A stretch of 64,000 nt of DNA. Source: Penicillium oxalicum. Its lineage: Eukaryota > Ascomycota > Eurotiomycetes > Eurotiales > Aspergillaceae. Shown piece after piece: positions 34,030 to 44,709 of the stretch. The stretch covers positions 3,472,001 through 3,536,000 of the forward strand of contig NC_064652.1 of the NCBI RefSeq assembly GCF_001723175.1, read 5' to 3'. The position numbers were made by a program, and so were the translations under genes. A model generated the notes under the pieces. The model was not told where the DNA came from. It did not search any database and saw nothing but the letters and a program-made list of their open reading frames with translations. Numbering within the stretch: the stretch's first letter is position 1; the number at the start of each line of letters is the position of its first letter.

Positions 34030-34952
34030 ACTTTGTCTCATTTCGCTAAATCGCATGCCTCTTCTCCACGGCAACCTTACCGACCAGTAAGACATGCTGC
34101 TATGCTGCAGCGTCTTATCAAGGTATCGATAGTAAGGAGTGAATCGCTCGGTTGAGAAGAGAAACCCTTCTACATAGAGCGAGCCCCCGAACGGTCTTAG
34201 TCCCCAAAAAGTCATTCCAAGCATACCGTATCCTCAGAAGTGTCTAGGCGGCGTTTCCCAGTCAGACGATCACTGATTAAGCAACACCAAGAAAGTGGCG
34301 ATATTAAGGATATATTAACAGTCAAACAGTGTGGTAATGATAGCCTTCAAAATGTCAATCTCATGCGACAGTGATGTAGCTATGGCATGGTGACAGGATA
34401 ATGAACTTGAAATGCCACTGCCCGTATCCCTCAGAACGTTGACGGACAACCAGCCCCAGTATCATATTATTTCCTAGATCTGTGTTAGTTATTCTTATTG
34501 CCAGTTTGTGTTAACCAAGCGCAATAAATACTAGTTCGTGCCTTAGCTTCCTTTTTTGCCACAAAAAGGGCATATCTGGCCGGTAGGAGTTATACCGTCT
34601 TTGCAGTATGCGCAAGTATCCCCAGCCATCGTGTAGGCTTATAGTCGGCAGACTTGATGACCTGATTCTTGTTAGAGACGTGCAGAAAGATTGCGGAAGA
34701 GGCCAGCTCGCCTTTGACGTGATGTTATCAACGGCCCAGCAAGGTTTAGTGATAGACAATAGTGACATGAGGGGTAGGGCGTATATATGCAGAACCGAGG
34801 CGCTCCGTGCAAGGCCGGGTCACGGGAAAAACTTTTTGCGACGCGGTCGGTCGTACCCCTCTTTAGGCCCCCAGTCGCCGGACCCTTTGAAGACGTGACG
34901 TTGTGATGATTGTACGAAATGATTATTAGGTCCTCATCGCTTGCACGACAAA
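34030..34952. other. Intergenic
   Basis: No supported gene; frames at 34511-34959 on both strands lack features. Confidence 0.4.
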
Positions 34953-35630
34953 ATGACATCTTTAGATTCCTTATTGCCTGCCCTCTTTGAAGAAAGTCGG
35001 GTCTCGCCAGCAGTTACCGTGGATGATGCTCGACAGTTCTTCGAAACACACGGCATCTTCTACGCGCCAGATGCGGAGATTGGGCAGCTCGTGGCAACTC
35101 TGGGCAGCGAAGCTGTTCACGGAAAAGTTCGCATGGGGCGATTTCCTATACGTGATGTAGTATGCACACCCTCGACGTCTTTGTTGTCTGTCACTGACAG
35201 ACTTTAGCGCCTTCAGTATATCATCAAACCATTTTCAGAATCATTTTGTTTCACGCTTGGCCCGGGTCCTGGTTCATTCTATGCCTCAACGACCACAGAA
35301 ACCCCAGGTGATCGTGTCACGGTCTACATGTGGGGTAAAAAGACACATTGCGAGTTTTCCGAGCGTTCCCACGTTGGCGAGCTCAAGGGAGCCATAGCAT
35401 CAAATGGTCTGGTTCAGGTACCATATTCCTGGTTGAGAAAGAGGGGTTTGCTTGATAAAACGATTCGGCTTGAAGATGGTGGCATGTAAGGCACTTTCCC
35501 CCTCTTTTCCGCACAGTTGACTCACTTTATTCACCATAGCATGATTGCACATCCCCGTCTATGTTTTCAAGTAATAGAGGGCTATGCAATTGGCTGGGGA
35601 TGTCAGAAAGAAACGATCCCTGCTGAATAG
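34953..35630 (+). CDS. Hypothetical protein, 190 aa, three exons
   Basis: Exons are 34953-35156, 35208-35485 and 35540-35630, with introns of 51 bp (GTAGTA...CTTTAG, phase 0) and 54 bp (GTAAGG...CCATAG, phase 2). Each junction preserves the frame. The product is soluble-looking: a helical N-terminus (MTSLDSLLPALFEESR), then a beta-rich part with VTVYMWGKKTHCEFSER, VPYSWLRKRGLL and IRLEDGGIMIAHPRLCFQVI. I have an impression of similar short orphan proteins in other ascomycetes carrying an xYxWLxRKG motif, but I cannot name a family. No signal peptide. The gene is intact with three well-formed exons, so it is probably expressed. Confidence 0.65.
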
Positions 35631-36084
35631 TGTCACGCTAGACAGCGCATCTAGAAGATATTTCGTAGCCGGAGATGGGAATGTTTATTTCTTACGTCAA
35701 TCGTTCAAATGGCCTACTTGTACTCATAAGACGAGAACGATCTTCGGGGTGGAAGTTGATACAGCCCTGAGTATGTGCTTTTATAACACTGGAAATTAGT
35801 TAGATCATGCACCTGGTGAAGTTTACTACGTACTGGAGGAGCAAAAAACCCATTTTTCAGGTATCAGAATACACAGAACTAGTGACAGGTGTTCCTCATA
35901 AGGGCTCCTCATTCTAACCATCAATTCCCTCTCTCATCTATCGTTGATCCCGCCCTGATAAGTATGTCGTAATATTGGTGCCGTGAAGTTGTATACACAA
36001 ATTTCGTGGAGAATAGCTTGCCAAGAGCATGAACCTCATACACAATAGAACAAGAAACAAATGGCGATGACCTGAGTAAAGAGA
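35631..36084. other. Intergenic
   Basis: Between convergent genes; nothing recognised. Confidence 0.4.
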
Positions 36085-37834
36085 TCACGCACCTCTCAAC
36101 TTGATTCTCCTAGATCTCCGTAGTGGGTCGCTAGCGGGGGCGCGCTTGCCTGCCCTTAAGTTCGACCCGTAACGATTGCTTGACGTTCTTGCGGGGGGAT
36201 TGTAGTCTCTCTCCTCTGATCTAATTACCACTGCAATGTTATCCCCGGGTCTGCAATGCCCAATGCCAGATACACCCTGGGCTGTGATATTCTGACTGCT
36301 TGAAAGCGTCCTCAAACTGCCTAGTAGCTATTAGCTTAAGAATGGAGCGTTCAAGTAGGTATGACCAACCTTCAGCTTCGTTTAAAGAGCCATTGTCTTT
36401 GAGAGAGATAGAAAGATCGGTATGCTCCGTGAGTTGGCTTGCTAACAGGGCTGGACTGCCCAGAGAACTAATTTTGTCAGAAATCAGAGCGGCCGATGTA
36501 CCCTGTGTATCGTGACAATCCACGGAAAGCGACAAATGTTCACCAAATGAAGAAAATCCCTGGTGTGTGAAACAAGTTAGTTTTGCGGGATTGATATTCT
36601 CAGAAGGTGCAGAACTTGCATTTCCAGCGGAGATTTCTTTTTCTTTGACTTCATCGGAAGTCAAGCGCGCAGACCAAAATAGGTTACTTTCGGGAGGTGC
36701 CTCGCTTGAAGAGCGAACATCTGTGCAGATAGAAGGTACAGAAGACATCGTGCATTCTGTCCTTGCATGTTCATCAAGGTTATTAACCTGATTATTTGGC
36801 GCCGAGATTGTGCTGAACGTACGCTTTGAGACGGTGGAGGAAGCCCAATAACTAGGACGTCCTAGTTTTTTATCGAAGGAAGCTGTCTGGTGATCATTTG
36901 ATTGGGAAAAATTCGAGGTCGAGTTTGACGAGGCCACATTGCTCATCGATGTTACTGCCTCCGGGGAGGTCGACGATAGGTAACCCGGAAAAGTGATCTC
37001 CACTGATGTCCTTATATTTGGGGGAGGAGCCAGGTACTGGCTTGCGATTGAGCCATTTGACGATAGTAAGTCTTCTGTTCTAGTGCCAAAGATTTCATCA
37101 AAGGAATCATTGGACTGGATGCAGGACTTCTCGTCAGTGTCGAGCACTATAGGGTTTGAGGCTGACCCTAACGAGGCCGTGAATGGAACGCCTGCTAACG
37201 GACTCTGATGCGTGCACCGGTCAAGACTTGACACATCACCTAGCCCTGTATCAAAACAGCGACTGGGATATGCGATGTTATTTCTGTTGTAATTCGTAGC
37301 CTGATCATCTATGATGACAGGGTTGGATGTGGAGCCTGGAGGGGCCCGAAGACCCTCTGTTGTCGCTTGTGGTCCCCAGTTCGGCTGTAAGGGCAAGGAT
37401 GTAGCCCCTGGACTTGACCATCGACGTGTGTTATGGGGAAGAGGTGTTTCCCATGAGAACACAATATTCCAAAACTCTGGCGAGGAGAAAATTTCTGTCG
37501 ATTTGTCGCTGTCGGAAAGACTATTCTCCTGTGTATCGTAGGAGAGATCAAAGCCATCATGAATGATGATAGGATTAGAAGCAGTGCCCGGGGTGAGGTG
37601 AGGATCCGGGCTCAACTGAGAACTTAGGCTGGGCTCCATATCGGCGCAGGCTGTAGTTCTTTCGGCCAGGCAAGAACTATCGGTCTCATCCAGTGCAATA
37701 TCAAGTGCTTTCTCGAGCCATAGAGAATCCATTTCATGGGTGACGCCAGCATGGAATTTGTTTGGTGCAGAGCCAAAGCGACTAATCCGAGGCAAGCTGT
37801 CAGGGATAAAATCAGACATATTCGAGTGGATCAT
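36085..37834 (-). CDS. SIM-repeat protein B, 564 aa, two exons
   Basis: Exon 1 is 37834-36276 (ATG 37834; a second ATG at 37819 is possible). The intron is 36275-36221 (55 bp, donor GTGTAT, acceptor TAATTAG, phase 2). Exon 2 is 36220-36085. Total length is divisible by three. Three copies of a G-[ST]-x-[ST]-N-P motif with a hydrophobic core and acid occur: GTASNPIIIHD (83-93), GSTSNPVIIDD (167-177) and GSASNPIVLDT (223-233). These fit the consensus of SUMO-interacting motifs. TEIFSSPEFW (113-122) matches protein A. The rest is Ser-rich and acidic, probably disordered, and the tail ends LRRSRRIKLRGA, basic like protein A. No catalytic motif is present. I infer a nuclear protein binding sumoylated partners. 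Confidence 0.65.
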
Positions 37835-38332
37835 ACTGAAATCGAAGCAGACAGGCTTTGGAACAGAGAGTTGATGTTAGTAATAGAATAAAAATGTATC
37901 CTACTATAGGATGATGTTCACTCCTTTATATAATTTTTGGGCCATTTCTACAAATTCTCCCGGCTCGACGCTGCCTCTATCATAGCATGAAAAGGGTGGA
38001 GTTGCACCAAGGCTGATTCAAATCTTTTAATCAAGACAGGATCACAGCGCACGGTATGGCTGATGCTCGCAGGCATTGATGGCTGCGCCTCGCATGACAA
38101 CGCTGTAAACCATGCGCCCTGGCTGGACCAGGACAGGATCATAGCGCACGGTTGGCGCGAACGCGAACAAATATCCATGGCCAGCTCCCCATTCTTTAGC
38201 GTATTCACCACGGCACCATCTAGAGACTTGTCATCCCAACAAATACACCCTAAATTTATGGTGAACAACCGTTGCCTCTTGGTGTCTTAGTAAGCTCGAG
38301 CTGGTTTAATCATAGGCATGCTACACTACGCT
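37835..38332. other. Intergenic; promoter side of SIM protein B
   Basis: No supported gene. Two similar 15-mers, CAGGATCACAGCGCACGG and CAGGATCATAGCGCACGG, recur about 95 bp apart (38037, 38132), inside a short tandem-like duplication. Confidence 0.4.
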
Positions 38333-38820
38333 ACTGTAAAACTATGTTCACAGCCCTAGAGCACGATTGTCCCAGGAGCACCGTTCCCACGAGCGGGCGG
38401 CCAATTCTGCATTTGATATTGCTAGATTGTTACGATCTCACAGGATACATACGAGAAGGGAAATTATCAATCAAGAAGATCAGCTATCATCATGTTCTTT
38501 GTTAAGTCCAGCGCAGGTCGTCATGACTGAAAATCTTAGCTATTGTTATCATAGGCGTTCTCTGAGCCATGACTTTGGAACTTAGAGGAGATGGCAACAT
38601 TGTGACCATTCCAGAATCAAACCGATGCTTCCTGGGGCGGATAGCGCCCCCAGGATCAATTTTGTAGTTCCTAGGACATGCAACGCCCATCCTAGGAGAT
38701 GTTCACTCAATCCATAGTGAGCTTTAAGTTTTTGCTCCCAAGAACGGCCTCGATGGGTCCAGGATCTCTCGGTACGCTGGAGCAGCTCTGCCTATCCTGG
38801 GACTTGCTGTTACTGAGGCT
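38333..38820 (+). repeat. 488-bp dispersed duplication, copy 2
   Basis: Pairs with 16745-17232 in the same orientation. The edges are ACTGTAAAACTA and GTTACTGAGGCT. It lies between SIM protein B and the zinc-finger gene, ending about 165 bp before the latter's ATG, so it could contribute to that promoter. Confidence 0.85.
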
Positions 38821-38986
38821 AGGGGCTCAAAACACAAGCCTACCCCCAACGCGATAATCCGCTACTAATAAAGAACATATAAACCCTCTATTTAGGGCCT
38901 CAAGTTTGATTTTCATTTTTTCAATGTTGTGCGTCGCATTCTATTTCATCTTCTCATATTCTATCACGCTACACATTCCTGGCATA

Positions 38987-40173
38987 ATGTCTGAATCGCT
39001 GCCCCTATGGGATGTATTTGCGATCTGTGAAGGGGCTCACACGAAAGACAGGGTCTGCTGCGGTCTTACTAAGCGAGAAACACCTTGCAGACTCTACGTA
39101 AGAGAGGATGTCCACAAAGCTGGGGTCAAGAAGTTGAATACCCTTGCGTGCCACCCCTTTGATCTCCACGCTCTTCGATCCAGCCTGGATGATATTGTTC
39201 CCCATTTCCTTTGCGAACGGTGGCATCGTCGACGCCAGGTTAACGATGTCCGAGAGCGATGGGAGGCAGCAGCTATCCGAAACCAAGCCCAAGCTTCTAC
39301 GTCACTACCCAGAGGCACGACTGAGGCTCTTAGTCGGGAGGAACGGGCGCCACCATTGGAGGCTCAGCTTCAAGGGGAACCTACAATACCAAGTTCTCCA
39401 GTTTTATCCGGCTGGCCAGACTTGGATGTTACCCAGTCAGCGTCAACTACCGAGCTAGGGGGGTTATCGCAAGGGTTTAGTCGAAGACTAACGGAGGCTG
39501 CTTTGCGAAAAAATCGGGTTCCCTGGAGTGTTTCTGTGGCCGATCCAGCCGTTTTGTCTATCGAGAGAGAGAGCGGAGGAGAGGTCTCTCTGTACCTGCA
39601 AAGCTTTCATCCAACGTCTAGCTTAAGAGACGAGAGCTGTGGAATTTGTTGCGGGGAAGATCAAGACGAGCCCGTCGTCTTGAAGTGTGGAAGATGCACA
39701 TCTTATGTGCATTTAGGGTGTATGTTGGTGTGGCTCGGGGCTCGTTGGTCCGGGAGCAGGGCCTCTTGCATAACATGGTGCGTGAATACTCCTCCTCTGG
39801 TTTTGGGGAGTGTGCAATAGCTAACTAAGCGAGCAGTGGATGTGAGAGACCCTTTGAAGCATACTATGACACGCCAACCGCTGAGACTTTACGGGCTCGA
39901 CAGCAAGAACCGGCCGCGGTGAGAGATGAGTTGAATTCGTCACCCACGAGCCACGACAACCCGCAATCACTTAGTCTCATCGCCGATCCGGGCGAGGCTC
40001 CCCCTTCAGTTGTAGAAGCGTCGCCTGCGGGAAGGGCAAATGCCCGCACGGCGCATCAAAAGCCAGGGCCCGTAGAATATCCACGTCTCCCTACTAGTCG
40101 TGCGCCCTCAAATCCCCCATTGCTGCGTCGATCGGAAAGGGCGACACGGGCTCCTGATCGTTACGTGGCATAG
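38987..40173 (+). CDS. C4HC3 (PHD/RING-type) zinc-finger protein, 376 aa, two exons
   Basis: Start chosen at ATG 38987 (MSESLPLWDVFAICEG); an in-frame upstream ATG (38924) would add a hydrophobic stretch that looks like 5' UTR. Exon 1 runs to 39777, the intron is 39778-39833 (56 bp, donor GTGCGT, branch CTAAC, acceptor GCGAG, phase 2), and exon 2 runs to TAG 40173. Splicing is supported because it creates the last zinc pair: C218-x2-C221, C234-x2-C237, H242-x2-C245, C261-x2-C264. The N-terminal region (CCGLTKRETPCRLYV, LCERWHRRRQVNDV) resembles an unnamed module I associate with fungal accessory proteins. The tail LLRRSERATRAPDRYVA is basic like those of SIM proteins A and B. Possible E3 ligase or chromatin reader; undecided. 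Confidence 0.65.
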
Positions 40174-40901
40174 GCGATTGGTGCGCAACACCCTCGAGTG
40201 GGCCGCACGCACCGCAGCAATAGCCAGACGCCCGTCCGACACGGTTCGGGGCTCTACCCAAGAGAACTGGACACCTTCCACAACATGGCGGTCCGTCACT
40301 ACAGCACTTGATGAAATATATGGCAAAGAAACCCTGCCGCAGAATTTGACAGGTCCGTGCAATATTTGTCAGGAACTTACGTGGTTGACGTAAGCGCTAT
40401 GCGAACGGTGATGGTTGGTCAACGGTCGGCTTGGACGGTGCTTTCTTGAGGCGTTTATTGTAGGCCACGTAAGCTATTGGCGAAATACCTTTACCAACTC
40501 GAAAACTTTTTCAGTAAATTATTATGTTTTGCACAATCTCCTTTTCGTTGTCAACGATAGGTTCCCAAGCCCGGTATTCAACTATACTGCTAGGAGACAT
40601 CACCGGGGCTTACCAAGCTGGACATACCACCATATAATTCCCTAGAGCTTGGATTAAATAATGGTTACATAACCGGTTCGGATAGTGTGGTTAGCATCAC
40701 TACTCAGATCTATCATTTTCGAGACCTTCGCGTGGGATATACCTAGTTCCGTTAAACAATATCAGTAATAGAGGTCTTAATATTGAGAGCATATCTGTAG
40801 GAAAAAATTAACTGCGTAGAGGCCTAATATTTATAGATGCAGTATAATAGGAGTGAGTGAAAGTCTCAAGCAGAAGAGTTGTTCAGCTTTTTAGACCAGC
40901 T
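40174..40901. other. Intergenic
   Basis: No supported gene; AT-rich from 40640 onward. Confidence 0.45.
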
Positions 40902-42088
40902 ATGTCTACTACAGAGGCTTTATCTAGCTCTGTAGACTATAATATCGCCACCCCGTCTATCTATAATGATATCCACCAAGCCATATTTGATAATGAGTCA
41001 AGAAGCCGCCGTCAGCAGCCACTTACCCAATCGCACTCGGATAACCTGTTGTCTCATGTCACCCGAGAGCGGCAGCCGGGATTTGCCCCAAAAAATAACC
41101 CTACGGACAGCCTGCGAATAGGGAGAATCATCAAGGGGTCTCCAAAAACCTTATGTCTCCCAACACTGTGCAAATTGAACGACCTCTCCGCAGTGTTGAT
41201 TGTGAGACAAGAGTGTCCATGGGATACATATCGCCCGGCAATAACATGTGATATTGCAGGCAAAGTGATCATTGCGAGCCGCCGATCCAATCGATCGCGG
41301 CTCCAGGCGATCCGACAGTATTCCGAATCTGACGCCAAGAGACTCATCCAGCGATTTGAATGTCTTGATCATGCCAACGTTCTCTCAGCTCGGGACTGCT
41401 ACCTCGACGGGCTCTCCCTCTACGCACTAGTTAAAGATCTTCCCCTCACACTGCAGCATCTTGTGTCGTGCCCCAGGATCTATCCCACCGAGCTGGAGTT
41501 AGGGTCGATAATGTCTCAGGTACGAAGACTTGCTATAGCTTTGGCGAGAGTTCACTGACAAAGAAAGATCCTGGCTGGACTACATTGTCTGAGCACCGTT
41601 GGGCTCTTTCATGAATCTCTTTCATGTCGTGAAATACTGCTCGGCCTAGATGGAATGGTTAAGATTGGTGAGCGTCTTTTTCACTATCTGAAGATGCTAC
41701 TAACAATCACGTAGCCTGTCTCGAGAAATGCATAGAGGGGTCACCATCCGAGTCACAGACAAGATATATCACAGCTCTACCATCTATAATTATGTCACTT
41801 ATACAAAAGCACGAGAAGGTGAAAGGGATTGTGGGGGTAGATGACATGCATCGCTGGCCGGTCGACTCAGCAAGCGTTGGATTCTTGTCTGCTTCCTCGC
41901 TGGCACAATCCATCGCATCACTGCAAAATGTAAGGTGGTAACGTGATTCAAGGTCGCTCAAGAGCCTCACTGACGTTGACTAGCATCCCCTCGTTGCCAC
42001 GAGGCGCCGACCTGCGGCGGATCTCGTCATGCTAGCACGGATTGTGTTCATTGCCGCGGAAGTTCCAGTCTCTTACGAAATCGAGTAA
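40902..42088 (+). CDS. Predicted pseudokinase, 345 aa, four exons
   Basis: Exons are 40902-41519, 41568-41667, 41715-41929 and 41984-42088. Introns are 48 bp (GTACGA...AAAG, phase 0, removing an in-frame TGA), 47 bp (GTGAGC...CGTAG) and 54 bp (GTAAGG...ACTAG). An upstream ATG at 40857 would add 15 residues. The architecture is that of a protein kinase: N-lobe strands (GKVIIASRRS), the helix-C region, the hinge LYALVKDLPLTLQHLV, the E-helix IMSQILAGLHCLSTVGL and a C-lobe with VGVDDMHRWPVDSASVGFLS. Catalytic HRD is FHESLSCREILL (residues 220-231; no Arg or Asp) and DFG is KIACL (238-242). It should therefore lack phosphotransfer activity. I recall a family of such HxSL kinases in fungal accessory genomes. 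Likely a regulatory or scaffold pseudokinase. Confidence 0.75.
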
Positions 42089-43145
42089 TGTGCCACCACA
42101 CATCTCGGCCCTGAACAAGAATTGGGTGTTGACCTGTACATTATGGGCCTACGGCCGTGATTTTTGCTGGGCTCCCGTTGATAGAGGACTGCTAGCAAAT
42201 GAGGCTTCGGATGAGGCGAAAGAAACAACTCACAGCAAGATCACCAAGGTCATTGCGGTCATTGATGATAGCGGCCACGAAGTATCGACTCCGGCAGATA
42301 TTCCCCATCTGGATAACACACATCCGGAACTTTAGCTAGCTTGGTCTCATCGAGCCGATTCGACCAACTCAACAGCCGTCGTTCCAACGAAGTCCGACCG
42401 ATATGGCAATCGCTATTTTACGCCAATTGCGGAGATCTTGCACCCTCGTGTTTTTCTTAGTTGCGAAATGCTACTTCAACTGTACAAATTGATGATAGGG
42501 AGACACCACATTTGCGAGGATACTATACCCTTTATGTGTTAATTAACCCATGATCTTGGCTGGAGTAAGTGCATCAGCTTTGCTGAGTGAGTCTTTGGAG
42601 GATCTCTCTTCCTTGAAAAAACGGAGCAGATTCTTATACTTCGCTAGCTCTTTGACATCTAGGTCGGTGGCTGATAAGACACCCGGGCTTTATGAGACTC
42701 GGTTCAGGCCATACCCTATGGCTTAGAATAGGTACCTTCAGGACCTCTGTTTCAGTCTGACCAGAATTCAAATAATCCCATACATTCTCTGCTACCGCAG
42801 CAGATCTGATATGAGAGACCCAACCCCGCCATGGGGGAAAGCCGTTCAGCAGAAACCGTAGGCGTTATGCCCTTCAAGCCCTTGGATCTTCTCAGATTTG
42901 CCAATCTTTACATACAATCTACTGCATGTAAGATTCACGTGGATATACCTGCAGCATATCGGTTGAAGGGGTATCCGAATTACACTCAAATGCCAATTTG
43001 TATTGAATAACTAGGAAGATGGTCGGTTGAAGAAGATTTCAAATTCAGAGCGAACGTGCGGTCGGGCTCATAACTGATAAGTTATGGGATTACGGTATGG
43101 CCAGTTACGTATAGATGGGTTGAGAGATCAAAGGGCAACAAATCT
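42089..43145. other. Possible gene remnant, otherwise nothing
   Basis: 42100-42335 and 42345-42540 (plus) read as two consecutive protein-like stretches (KITKVIAVIDDSGHEV and SDRYGNRYFTPIAEILHP) separated by a TAG, without an ATG. They could be a decayed exon pair downstream of the pseudokinase. The rest is unremarkable. Confidence 0.35.
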
Positions 43146-43322
43146 TGATAGACATACAGGTCTCAAAGGCAAGGAAACAATCTGGAGGCGAGACAACTAG
43201 GATTGTGAAGTCTAAAGAGAAGAGAGAAGAAGAAGGAAGAGAAAAACCCACGACTAGGAGACAAACCATCAGGACATCTAGCTGCTGAGCCAGCAAACAT
43301 CTGAAGAGGGCAAAATCTCTCA
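43146..43322 (-). mobile_element. Solo copia-type LTR (177 bp) with TSD AATCT
   Basis: Plus-strand ends are TGATAGACATACAGG and AAAATCTCTCA. 43141-43145 and 43323-43327 are both AATCT. It is more diverged than the 13202 and 15546 copies, so it is an older insertion. Confidence 0.9.
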
Positions 43323-43327
43323 AATCT

Positions 43328-44263
43328 GAATTGAGATAATCGAGATGATAGAAGAGAAGAGATCAAACATAGGCGAGGATCTGTTGAACCGTCCTCGCTT
43401 ACGGTACTCATCTAAGAAAGGGGGTTGAGCCCTCGGAACTCTCCGAGTGTCGTAAAAACTTTGGTGAAACAAATAAATCACGGCAAAAATTAAATCAATC
43501 TTGCTCCAGTGATTTTCTACCAAATGCACAATCCTTGACAGCGGGCGACGAAGAACAGGTGCACAAAGTGAGCTAAATGCTGGGGGATGATACAATTCCA
43601 TATTGCTGGTAATATAGAGTCTGGATTCTGCCGAGACTTTTTGCCTTTATTGTTCTCTATAAACCCACGATACAATTCTTTAAGTTAATTAAATTGCGGT
43701 TCAATTTGCGGCAGGTATTTGCGACTGATACCTTTAGTAGACCACCTACTCATAAATACTCTTTTTTGGCTTCATGCGCCATACTCTACGGCAGCTAGAC
43801 TTAACTCACCTGGCGAGGCAAATAGACGGGTATCACATAATTTAGGTCATAAACTGCGGAGCTTCACTCCCTATATGCTCTCGACTATGTTGACGCTAAC
43901 GACACATCACAACGTCAGATGCGCGAATGCTAAATCAACTGATGCCACATTTCATACGACGCTGCTAATGAAGATTTGCCAAACTGAGAGGTAGTGATTT
44001 ACCACCAAGAATTAGTGGAATCATCCTCCATGTGAACTAGGACTATCCGTAGTTTAAGACGATTGTATTAGCTTGAGACGATTTCAACAGCTATCTCCGG
44101 GGTTGATTCAATTAACTAATCCAATTAATTTCGTCATTACTTGCACTTCCGCAAACCTACGATCCGATAGTATTACACTATTGTATTGCACTATAGTACT
44201 GTGACTGACTGGCGAGTATGAGTGTTGAGCGGTGGTGAAAGGGGCGTTGAATAAATGCTTACG
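43328..44263. other. Gene-poor stretch
   Basis: No supported gene; 43320-43601 (minus) and 43719-43994 (plus) are featureless frames. Confidence 0.45.
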
Positions 44264-44709
44264 CTTCCGATGCAGTGTCTAGAACTTTTAAACTAAAACT
44301 AACTTGAAGCTTACACCCTAAGTACGAGTAACTAGTAACTTATCACGTGACTATATCCTATCGGTAATAGGATAGACTTATCGGTGATAAGTCCTAGCGC
44401 ATCAGTAATGAGTCTCGACTTATTAGTAATAGGAAGGACTAGATATATAAGGACACTCTTTTTAGTATTATATATTTAGTTCTTCGCGATCAATTACACA
44501 TTGTTACTTAGTTACTACCTTGAAAGCACTTTGCACTCCACGGTTCAACTCTAAGACAAACCCAACCTACAGGTAGGGGATTTACTTAGTAGTAACACTT
44601 AGTAATTAACCTACTTAGCGCGCACCTCTGGCAAGTCTTGCAAGACACTTAACAGGATCCAACCCGCAGTAAGGCTTTGCGAAGCAACGGTACGATTAAG
44701 AGACCAGGT
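44264..44709 (+). mobile_element. TGTTACG-family LTR fragment, RIP-mutated
   Basis: Starts in the CAGTGTCTAGAACTTTTAAA tail seen at 12442-12481 and runs through the structured region and TATA box to GAGACCAGGT. Against the intact copy at 49087-49824 it shows mainly C-to-T and G-to-A changes (TATCGGTAATAGG for TATCGGTGATAGG). It abuts the inverted LTR 44710-45448, making a large inverted repeat of about 360-bp arms. Confidence 0.8.
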
